Below are positions 24,643-31,978 of a stretch of 64,000 bases of DNA, piece by piece (within the stretch, counting starts at the first letter, position 1; the number at the start of each line of letters is the position of its first letter). The notes below the pieces were generated by a model. The model saw only the letters and a list, made by a program, of their open reading frames with translations. It searched no databases and had not been told where the DNA came from. Both the position numbers and the translations under genes were made by a program. Source of the stretch: Candidatus Accumulibacter regalis (GTDB taxonomy: Bacteria; Pseudomonadota; Gammaproteobacteria; Burkholderiales; Rhodocyclaceae). Location of the stretch: positions 119,861 to 183,860 of the forward strand of contig JEMY01000003.1 in the NCBI GenBank assembly GCA_000585075.1, written 5' to 3'.

Positions 24643-26730
24643 GTGAGCTGGCTGCCCGGGGTGCACGCTGTGCTGGCGGCTCTCGCGGGCGCACTGGGGC
24701 TGTACATCGCCGCCAATCATCCCTTGTGGCCGAACCTGCTCGGTGTCGCTTTCGTCGCCTGGGCCATGGCGGTCGGCCTGCGCCCGTCGCTCTTCCTCTT
24801 CGTCCTCCCTGCACTTTTGCCGGTCGCCAGTTTCTCGGCGTGGACCGGCTGGATCGGCGTCGACGAATTCGACCTCTTGCTACTGGCAGCGGTGAGTGGC
24901 GGCCAGGCACGCCTGGCCGCCGATGGCTGGCCACGCCGGGGGCGATCCCCAGCTTCCCCCGGTCATGGCGCCCGGACGGCGCAGCGAGGGCTGCTTAAGG
25001 CGCTCCTCCCCCTTTCTTGCCGTCCGGACGGCGGCGCGGGATCGGCGGAATTCACCCTCTTTCGCCTGGCCGGAATCGGGCTGGCGGCGCTCTCCGTATC
25101 CTACGCTGTGGCCCTGGTGCGTGGCCTGAGCGCCGCCGATCCCTCGCTGGCGGGATGGTTCCAGGGCTACGAAGAGCCCTTGAACAGCTTGCGCGTAGGC
25201 AAGGCTTTCTTTTTTGCACTCCTCCTCTTGCCGTCGTTGCGCCAGCTGCACGAACGCGCGCCGGCGCTGGCAGCGTCCCGCCTCGCCGCGGGCGTGGCGA
25301 CCGGACTGGGCCTGCTCTGCGTGGCGATTGTCTGGGAACGCAGCACCTACCCGGGGCTGTTCGACTTCTCGACTCCCTATCGCAGCACGGCCCTGTTCTG
25401 GGAGATGCACGTCGGTGGCGCGGCGCTCGACGGCTATCTTGCACTGGCGGTTCCGTTTGCCGTCCATGCCGTGGTGCGCGCGCCGGATCGTTGGCGCTGG
25501 GGCATCGCCGCGGCGCTGGCGGTGCTCGTCGCCTACGCCTGCCTGACCAGTTTCTCGCGCAGCGTCTATCTCGGCGTCGGGCTGTCCCTGGCGCTGCTGG
25601 CCTGGCGTTTGTCGGCGCAGCGGCAGTCGTTTCCGCCGCCGGGCTTGCCGGCAAGCGCGCCGACGGACTCGCCATTCCCGCCGCCGGAGCCCTGGCGGCT
25701 TTGGGGAGGGCGTGTCCTGCTCGCGGTCCTGGCCTTCGAGGTGGTCGCGGTGCTTGGCTTCGGCGATTTCATGAGCCGCCGGTTGTCGGCCAGCGAGCGC
25801 GATCTGGGCGGGCGTCTGGAGCACTGGACTGCCGGGCTGAGCCTTTTGCGCTCGCCGTCAGAGATCATGTTCGGCAGGGGCCTGGGACGTTTTCCTGCCA
25901 ATTATTCACAGGCCGTGCCGGAGCGCGAAATCCCCGGCCGCCTGCTGTTTGTCGACGACCGCCAGAGCGGGACCTATTTGCGCCTTTCCGGCCCGTCGCA
26001 AGGCCCGCGTCGGCAGGGCGCTTTCGAACTGCTGCAACGCGTGTCGCCACTGCACGACGGGAGCTACACGCTGGCCATGGACCTGCGTGCGCCGCAGGAC
26101 GCCAGGCTGAGTGTGGCCGTCTGCCAGCGGCATCTGCTGTACGAGGCTTCCTGCCGTGGGACGCTCGTGCGAGTTCCGGGAGGGGAAGCGCAATGGCACC
26201 ACTTCTCGCTGCGCCTGAACGCTCCCCCGGCCGGCGCCGCCGGCGCGTGGCCACCGGCCCTCGGCTTTCTCAGCTTGCGCCTCCTGCCCGGTTCGGCTGA
26301 CGCCATCGACGTCGATAAGCTGCGCCTCCGTGATGCCACGGGGCGGGACCTGCTGCAGAATGGCGACTTTTCCGATGGGCTCGCGCATTGGTTCTTTGCC
26401 GGTCGCCACTACTTCGTGCCTTGGCACATCGACAACCTGTTTCTCGAAATGCTCGTCGATCAGGGCGTCAGCGGCCTGCTGCTCCTGCTCGTCCTGCTGG
26501 CGCTGGCCTGCGTCAACCTCCTTCGCGGGCCGGGACGTTCGCATGTTTTGGCCCCTTATTTGCTCGCGGCATTAATTGCATTTATGGTAGTCGGCATGTT
26601 TTCCAGCCTGTTGGACATGCCGCGGCCTGCTTTCCTGTTCTTCTTGCTGCTATGCTTTGCCCTGTTCCTGAACGGATGCGCCGCTGCCAACCCTCTTGCC
26701 GCGCCGTCGGTTCCCGTTCGGACACCCTGA
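24643..26730 (+). CDS. O-antigen ligase/polymerase-like membrane protein with inserted beta-rich domain
   Basis: A polytopic membrane protein of about 695 residues with ten or more predicted spans. The central TSFSRSVYLGVGLSLALLAW and the later HIDNLFLEMLVDQGVSGLLL segment (conserved His region before a membrane span) are typical of the Wzy/WaaL O-antigen ligase superfamily. Between them, about residues 425-570, is a periplasmic insert that looks like a carbohydrate-binding jelly-roll (YTLAMDLRAPQDARLSVAVC, LQNGDFSDGLAHWFF). The long frame continues upstream into unlikely Arg/Ser-rich sequence, so the GTG at 24643 is taken as start; it overlaps a tiny upstream frame. It probably polymerises or transfers the polysaccharide made by the downstream genes. 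The donor and acceptor are unknown. Confidence 0.75.
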   Translation: MSWLPGVHAVLAALAGALGLYIAANHPLWPNLLGVAFVAWAMAVGLRPSLFLFVLPALLPVASFSAWTGWIGVDEFDLLLLAAVSGGQARLAADGWPRRGRSPASPGHGARTAQRGLLKALLPLSCRPDGGAGSAEFTLFRLAGIGLAALSVSYAVALVRGLSAADPSLAGWFQGYEEPLNSLRVGKAFFFALLLLPSLRQLHERAPALAASRLAAGVATGLGLLCVAIVWERSTYPGLFDFSTPYRSTALFWEMHVGGAALDGYLALAVPFAVHAVVRAPDRWRWGIAAALAVLVAYACLTSFSRSVYLGVGLSLALLAWRLSAQRQSFPPPGLPASAPTDSPFPPPEPWRLWGGRVLLAVLAFEVVAVLGFGDFMSRRLSASERDLGGRLEHWTAGLSLLRSPSEIMFGRGLGRFPANYSQAVPEREIPGRLLFVDDRQSGTYLRLSGPSQGPRRQGAFELLQRVSPLHDGSYTLAMDLRAPQDARLSVAVCQRHLLYEASCRGTLVRVPGGEAQWHHFSLRLNAPPAGAAGAWPPALGFLSLRLLPGSADAIDVDKLRLRDATGRDLLQNGDFSDGLAHWFFAGRHYFVPWHIDNLFLEMLVDQGVSGLLLLLVLLALACVNLLRGPGRSHVLAPYLLAALIAFMVVGMFSSLLDMPRPAFLFFLLLCFALFLNGCAAANPLAAPSVPVRTP

Positions 26731-26858
26731 CAGACGCCGCAGCTTGCAGAATTCCTGACTGCACGCGCTCGTCAAAAATCAATAAAAAACAAGACGTATC
26801 AAGGTACTGGCGCGTTGTATTGAAGTGCACGTTTGGTTCTTGTAGGGAGTTGGACGGT
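26731..26858. other. AT-richer leader region ahead of the exopolysaccharide operon
   Basis: Part of a 300-base gap before epsB. It contains a conspicuously A-rich run (CAAAAATCAATAAAAAACAAG) at about 26772-26792, unlike the surrounding GC-rich sequence. This is a likely promoter or bending region, although I could not fix -35/-10 elements with confidence. The rest of the gap holds a possible leader frame and a long inverted repeat, listed next. Confidence 0.35.
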
Positions 26859-26939
26859 ATGTTTTACAAGGTATTGCCCCCCGCTTGTGTATTCGGTCAC
26901 GGTCTCGACGTTGTTCCGTTGATAACCTCTGTTTCGTGA
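26859..26939 (+). CDS. possible 26-residue leader peptide upstream of epsB
   Basis: ATG at 26859 with AGGGAG nine bases upstream opens a 26-codon frame ending TGA at 26937-26939. The left arm of the long inverted repeat (26917-26926) lies inside its last codons. Ribosome movement could therefore influence the structure, as in attenuation. It has no family match that I know and may be chance. Confidence 0.2.
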   Translation: MFYKVLPPACVFGHGLDVVPLITSVS

Positions 26940-26994
26940 TACTTGCCTGCTTTCCCCTTCACCAGGGCGGCGTTCGGCAAGTCCGTTATCAACG
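26917..26994 (+). repeat. long inverted repeat in the epsB leader
   Basis: Outer arms CGTTGATAAC (26917-26926) and GTTATCAACG (26985-26994) are a perfect 10-bp inverted repeat. Nested inside are ACTTGCC (26941-26947) and GGCAAGT (26976-26982), a perfect 7-bp pair. In RNA this makes a two-part stem with a 14-base bulge on one side, ending 36 bases before the epsB start. In DNA it could be an operator dyad. It does not resemble a riboswitch class I can name. Confidence 0.55.
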
Positions 26995-27030
26995 AAAAGC
27001 TTTCAGATTGGCGATTGCAAGGGGTCTGTC

Positions 27031-28413
27031 GTGATCAAGGTCTTCAATCATTGGTTTTATCGGGCGACCATCGCCCGGGTGGCGATCGATCTGATGTTCC
27101 CGGTGGTCTGCGTGATCCTGGTCGCCGTCTGGGTCGGTCGTGGCGGCGAGATAGCCCTCGAGAAGGTGGCTTTCTATGCGCTGATCTTCGCGCTGATGAG
27201 CATTGCCTTCAACGCCTGGCTGGGTATCTATCAGCGGGTTCATAGCCGCACTCGCGCCGAGACGCGGGCGCGTGCCGTGCTGTCCCTCTATCTGGCCATT
27301 CCTTTGGCCTATGTCGTGTTCTCCATGCTCTCCGTGGCCGAGGTCGATCGTGGCTTCATGCTCCTCTCCGGCCTGGCGGCGCTCTTCGCGACCTTGCTGC
27401 ACCGCGTCCATTCGGCACACAGCCGCAGCGGCCTGCTGCTCAGTCACCGGGTGCTGGTCTTTGGCGCGGGCGACGAGGCGGAAAATGTCGGGCGCGTCTT
27501 GCGCAAGTCGGATCCGGATATCCACATCGTCGGCTTTTATCCCAGCCCGACCGATACCGAGCTCGTCGTTCCGGCGCAGGTCCTCCTGTCGCGCGACATG
27601 TCTCTGTCCGACACCGCGCATTCGCTGAAGGTGGACGAGATCATCGTCGCGGTACGCGAGCGTCGCGGTGGCGCGCTTCCCTTGCGCGAACTCCTGGATT
27701 GCAAACTGTCCGGCGTCAAGGTTCTCGACCTGGCGAGTTACTTCGAACGTGCCCTCGGGCAGATTCGCATCGATTCGCTGCGTGTCAGCTGGCTGATCTT
27801 CGGCGACGGCTTTCGCCAGAGCTGGCGGCGGACCGCCGTCAAGCGCCTGTTCGATATCGTCGCCGCCAGCTTCCTCTTGCTGCTGGCCGCACCGGTGATG
27901 CTGCTGACCATGCTGATGATCATCCTCGAAGACGGCTTTTCGGTCTTCTACCGCCAGGAGCGGGTGGGTCTCGACGGTCGTCTGTTCAATGTCATCAAGT
28001 TTCGCAGCATGCGCAAGGATGCCGAAAGCGATGGCCAACCGCGCTGGGCGACGGCCAACGATGATCGCGTGACGCGCGTCGGCAGGATCATCCGCAAGCT
28101 GCGCATCGACGAGTTGCCGCAGCTGTACAGCGTGCTGACCGGTGACATGAGCCTGGTCGGACCGCGTCCGGAGCGCCCCTATTTCGTTGATCAACTGACT
28201 CGCGACGTACCCTTCTACGCCGTGCGCCACAGTGTCAAGCCCGGGGTCACCGGCTGGGCGCAGGTAAGCTACCACTACGGTTCGACGGTCGACGATTCGA
28301 TTCAGAAGCTGCAGTACGATTTGTTTTACGTCAAGAATCACAGCCTGTTTCTCGATGTCGTGATTCTCTTTCAGACGGTCGGCGTGGTGTTGACCGGCAA
28401 AGGCGCTCAGTGA
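27031..28413 (+). CDS. epsB: exopolysaccharide polyprenyl-phosphate sugar transferase, EpsB type
   Basis: A membrane transferase of 460 residues that loads the first sugar phosphate onto undecaprenyl phosphate. It has four N-terminal membrane spans (to about residue 125), a Rossmann-like middle domain (HRVLVFGAGDEAENVGRVLR), one more span near residue 285 and a C-terminal bacterial sugar transferase domain. That domain has FYRQERVGLDGRLFNVIKFR, RKLRIDELPQLYSVLTGDMS and LVGPRPERP. It matches the EpsB variant found beside exosortase/PEP-CTERM loci. GTG start with AAGGGG upstream. It is the first gene of the run with prsK, prsR and prsT, behind a long leader with an inverted repeat. Confidence 0.88.
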   Translation: MIKVFNHWFYRATIARVAIDLMFPVVCVILVAVWVGRGGEIALEKVAFYALIFALMSIAFNAWLGIYQRVHSRTRAETRARAVLSLYLAIPLAYVVFSMLSVAEVDRGFMLLSGLAALFATLLHRVHSAHSRSGLLLSHRVLVFGAGDEAENVGRVLRKSDPDIHIVGFYPSPTDTELVVPAQVLLSRDMSLSDTAHSLKVDEIIVAVRERRGGALPLRELLDCKLSGVKVLDLASYFERALGQIRIDSLRVSWLIFGDGFRQSWRRTAVKRLFDIVAASFLLLLAAPVMLLTMLMIILEDGFSVFYRQERVGLDGRLFNVIKFRSMRKDAESDGQPRWATANDDRVTRVGRIIRKLRIDELPQLYSVLTGDMSLVGPRPERPYFVDQLTRDVPFYAVRHSVKPGVTGWAQVSYHYGSTVDDSIQKLQYDLFYVKNHSLFLDVVILFQTVGVVLTGKGAQ

Positions 28414-28474
28414 GCTTTCTGGCGATCCTGGCAGATTGCGTGTGGGCGCGGATTGGGGAGGCTGGTCGATCGTG

Positions 28475-30586
28475 ATGGCAACCAATATGGCGATGATTGC
28501 TACCTGGAGCTACGGGCTGACCGGACTGCTGGCCGCCTTCCTGGCGCTCTATCTGGCGTCGGGTTGGCGCGTCGGCGGACGCAGCCGCGCGATGTTCCTG
28601 GCGGTCAGCCTGTGTGCCGTATGGGGGCTGCTGGGGATGGCTTTTGCGCTGACCCACAACGTCGTCTTCCTCGCCGGCAGCATGCTCGCCGATGCCTTGC
28701 GCTTCGGTGGCTGGTATCTGTTCCTGATCCTGTTGATGAAGCCGGAGCCGGGTGACGGTGCGCCGGCGCGCGTGCGTGTCGGCTGGTTGGGTGGCATCGC
28801 CCTGCTGCTCGTCGTCGTTGGTTTCGGCGCACAGCTCCTGGTGGTCACCGGCACTGACCTGCTCCTGCCCGCGCAGCGCCTGTCGCTATTCGCGTCGCTG
28901 GCGATGAGCGTCTTCGGTCTGGTCCTCCTCGAGCAACTGTTCCGCAACGTCTCGCCCGACTTTCGCTGGAGTATCAAGCCGCTGTGTCTGGGCCTTGGGG
29001 GCACTTTTCTGTTCGATCTCTACCTTTACTCCGACGCGCTGTTGTTCAATCAGGTCGACGCCGACGCCTTCAGTATCCGTGGTTTTGCGCACGCGGTGAG
29101 TCTGCCGATGGTCGCTCTGTCGGCGATCCGCAGCCACGACTGGAAGCGCCGTCTGGTGATGTCGCAGCGTGCCGCCATGCAGTCGGCAACCCTGGTCATC
29201 GTCGGCATCTATCTGTTGTTCATGGCTTCCGCCGGCTATTACGTTCGCTTGTTCGGCGGCGAATGGGGGCGGGCCCTGCAGTTGGCGCTGCTCTTTGCTG
29301 CCCTGCTGGTGCTCGTCGCACTGACCTTTTCGGGGTCCATGCGTGCGCGCTTGCGGGTCCAGGTTGGCAAGCACTTCTTCAGCTACCGCTATGACTACCG
29401 TGAGGAGTGGCTGCGCTTCACGCAGACGCTTTCCTCGCAAGGGGGATTCTCGGGAATGGGCCGTCACGCCGTGCGCGGCCTGGCCGACATGGTCGAGAGT
29501 CCCGGCGGTGCGCTGTGGTTGAAGGATCCTTCGGGGCGTTTCTTTGCCCAGGCCGCGTGCTGGAACATGCCCGTTTCGGCGGCCACGGAGGATGATGGCA
29601 GTCCTTTGTGCAGGTTTCTGATCGATAGCGGCTGGGTGATCAATCTTGAGGAGTATCGCTCGCTGCCGCGGCGCTATGATGGCCTCGCCCTGCCGTCGTG
29701 GCTGGTCGAAGTGCCGAACGCATGGCTGGTTGTGCCGCTGACCACCGGCAACGAGCTGATCGCCTTTGTCGTGCTGGCCACGGCACGGGCCCGAATCGAC
29801 GTGAACTGGGAGGTCAACGACCTGCTGAAAACGGCTGGCCGGCAGGCGGGAGCGTTTCTTGGCCAGATGCAGGCCAGCGAAGCGCTGCTTGAAGTGCGCA
29901 AGTTCGACTCCTTCAACCGCATGTCGGCTTTTGTCGTCCATGACCTGAAAAATATCGTCGCCCAGTTGTCGTTGATGATCAAGAACGCTGAACGCCACCG
30001 CGACAACCCGGAATTTCAGAAAGACATGCTGATGACCGTCGAAAACTCGGTCGAGAGAATGCGCCAGTTGATGTTGCAGCTGCGCGAGGGCGCAACGCCG
30101 CTTGACAGCCCCCGCGGCATCGATCTGGCTGACGCGGTGCGCCGCATCCAGACCGCCAAGTCGGGTCAGGGACGCGAGGTCGAACTGACCATCGAGGAAA
30201 AGCTCGTCGCCCGCGGCCACGAAGACCGTATCGAGCGCGTCATCGGCCATCTCGTCCAGAACGCGCTGGAGGCGACGGACCCGACTGGGCGCGTGTGGAT
30301 CCGCCTGGCCAGGCAAGGGAACTATGCGCTGGTCGAGGTGGGTGACAGCGGCCACGGGATGAGTCCGGAATTCGTTCGCGAGCGCCTGTTCAAGCCTTTT
30401 CAGACGACCAAGCCGACCGGCATGGGAATTGGTGCCTACGAGAGTTTTCAGTACGTGCACGAGTTGGGCGGCAAGCTGTCGGTCGACAGCGCTGTCGATG
30501 TCGGTACGCAGGTGGCCCTGCTCTTGCCGTTGTTCGACGCGGGCTCGACAAAGAACTCCGCTGATTTGCCCGAGGAGTCGGAATGA
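28475..30586 (+). CDS. prsK: PEP-CTERM-associated sensor histidine kinase PrsK
   Basis: A membrane histidine kinase of about 703 residues. Eight or so N-terminal spans (to about residue 290) are followed by a GAF-like sensor region, then the kinase core. The dimerisation/phosphoacceptor motif is FVVHDLKNIVAQLSLMIKNA. The ATP-binding lid includes HLVQNALEATDP (N box), VEVGDSGHGMSP and KPTGMGIGAY. This is the layout of the PrsK family tied to exosortase systems. The ATG at 28475 is taken as start; GTG at 28472 and a TTG further upstream are alternatives. Its stop overlaps the ATG of prsR, so kinase and regulator are made together. The signal sensed is unknown. Confidence 0.88.
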   Translation: MATNMAMIATWSYGLTGLLAAFLALYLASGWRVGGRSRAMFLAVSLCAVWGLLGMAFALTHNVVFLAGSMLADALRFGGWYLFLILLMKPEPGDGAPARVRVGWLGGIALLLVVVGFGAQLLVVTGTDLLLPAQRLSLFASLAMSVFGLVLLEQLFRNVSPDFRWSIKPLCLGLGGTFLFDLYLYSDALLFNQVDADAFSIRGFAHAVSLPMVALSAIRSHDWKRRLVMSQRAAMQSATLVIVGIYLLFMASAGYYVRLFGGEWGRALQLALLFAALLVLVALTFSGSMRARLRVQVGKHFFSYRYDYREEWLRFTQTLSSQGGFSGMGRHAVRGLADMVESPGGALWLKDPSGRFFAQAACWNMPVSAATEDDGSPLCRFLIDSGWVINLEEYRSLPRRYDGLALPSWLVEVPNAWLVVPLTTGNELIAFVVLATARARIDVNWEVNDLLKTAGRQAGAFLGQMQASEALLEVRKFDSFNRMSAFVVHDLKNIVAQLSLMIKNAERHRDNPEFQKDMLMTVENSVERMRQLMLQLREGATPLDSPRGIDLADAVRRIQTAKSGQGREVELTIEEKLVARGHEDRIERVIGHLVQNALEATDPTGRVWIRLARQGNYALVEVGDSGHGMSPEFVRERLFKPFQTTKPTGMGIGAYESFQYVHELGGKLSVDSAVDVGTQVALLLPLFDAGSTKNSADLPEESE

Positions 30587-31941
30587 GTTCCGAAAAGCTA
30601 CCCCATCTGCTCATCGTCGAAGATGATCGGGCGTTGCAGAAACAGATTCGCTGGGCTTTCGACCAGTACGAGACCCTGACTGCCGATGACCGCGAGAGTG
30701 CTCTGGCGCAGATACGCCGCTTCCAGCCACCGGTGGTGACCATGGACCTCGGCTTGCCACCCGATGCCGACTCCGTTTCCGAGGGCTTCAAGCTGCTCGA
30801 GGAAGTCCTGACCCTGGCGCCGGACACCAAGGTCATCGTTCTCACCGGCCAGAACGATCGCGCCAATGCCTTGCGGGCGATTGCCCTCGGAGCATACGAC
30901 TTCTTTGCCAAGCCCTTCGAGATCGAAATGCTCGGCCTGACCATCGATCGTGCCTACCGCCTGCATGAACTGCAGCAGGAAAACAAGCGACTGCAATCGA
31001 TGCAGCAGCCCGATGTGCTGTCCGGCCTGCTCACTCGCGACCCCGCGCTGCTGCGCGTTTGCCGAACCATCGAGCGGGTATCGAGCAGTGATGCGACGGT
31101 CTTGCTGCTTGGCGAAAGTGGAACCGGCAAGGAAATCCTGGCGCGCGCGGTACACGAGTCGTCCACGCGGCGTGGCGAACGCTTCGTGGCCATCAACTGC
31201 GCAGCGATTCCGGAGAACCTGCTGGAAAGCGAGCTGTTCGGTTACGAGAAGGGCGCTTTTACCGGCGCCGCACGAATGACTCCGGGCAAGATCGAGACCG
31301 CCAACAACGGTACCCTGATGCTCGACGAGATCGGCGATCTGCCGCATTCGCTGCAGGCCAAACTGCTGCGTTTTCTGCAGGAGCGTGTCGTCGAGAGGAT
31401 CGGCGGGCGGCAGGAGATTCCGGTCAATGTGCGCATCGTCTGCGCCACGCACCAGAACCTGAAATCCCTGATCACCGACGGGGGGTTTCGTGAGGATTTG
31501 TACTATCGCCTTGCCGAAATTGTGGTAAATATCCCTCCCTTGCGGGAACGCTCCGGGGATCCCGCCTTGTTGGCGCATGCTTTTGTCAGACGCTTCGCCG
31601 AGGAACAGAATCGCGGCGCGATGACCCTGCGCGAAGATGCCACCCGGGCGATCGAAGCCCACCGCTGGCCGGGCAATGTGCGTGAACTCGAAAATTGCAT
31701 CAAGCGGGCGGTCATCATGGCCGATGGCAATCAGATCACCGCCGACGACATCGGCTTATCCACCGCGCAACCGCCGGAAGCGACGCCGCTGGATCTGCGC
31801 CAGGCGCGCGACGAAGCCGAGAGGCGGGTGATCATCACCGCCATGGCGCGTGCCGACGGGAACGTGGTCAAGGCCGCTGAACTGCTTGGCGTCAGCCGCC
31901 CGACGCTGTACGACCTGATGCATCGATTTGGACTCAAGTAG
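30583..31941 (+). CDS. prsR: PEP-CTERM-associated sigma54-dependent response regulator PrsR
   Basis: An NtrC-type activator of 452 residues. The receiver domain has acidic residues VEDD and the phospho-acceptor Asp55 (TMDLGLPP). The AAA+ domain shows Walker A GESGTGKE, the sigma54-contact loop GAFTGA and Walker [11 protein letters not shown]. The C-terminal Fis-type helix-turn-helix is [20 protein letters not shown]. It is partner of PrsK by overlap and family. It should activate RpoN promoters for exopolysaccharide or PEP-CTERM genes. I searched the gaps in this window for GG-N10-GC elements and found none convincing, so its targets probably lie elsewhere. Confidence 0.93.
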   Translation: MSSEKLPHLLIVEDDRALQKQIRWAFDQYETLTADDRESALAQIRRFQPPVVTMDLGLPPDADSVSEGFKLLEEVLTLAPDTKVIVLTGQNDRANALRAIALGAYDFFAKPFEIEMLGLTIDRAYRLHELQQENKRLQSMQQPDVLSGLLTRDPALLRVCRTIERVSSSDATVLLLGESGTGKEILARAVHESSTRRGERFVAINCAAIPENLLESELFGYEKGAFTGAARMTPGKIETANNGTLMLDEIGDLPHSLQAKLLRFLQERVVERIGGRQEIPVNVRIVCATHQNLKSLITDGGFREDLYYRLAEIVVNIPPLRERSGDPALLAHAFVRRFAEEQNRGAMTLREDATRAIEAHRWPGNVRELENCIKRAVIMADGNQITADDIGLSTAQPPEATPLDLRQARDEAERRVIITAMARADGNVVKAAELLGVSRPTLYDLMHRFGLK

Positions 31942-31978
31942 ACTAATTGCCAATTTTTACCACTCCGTGGGGATACCT

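Noticed and set aside
26810..26830. TGGCGCG...TTG as a sigma54 promoter for epsB
   Set aside because: The GC of the -12 box is not at the required distance from the GG of the -24 box.
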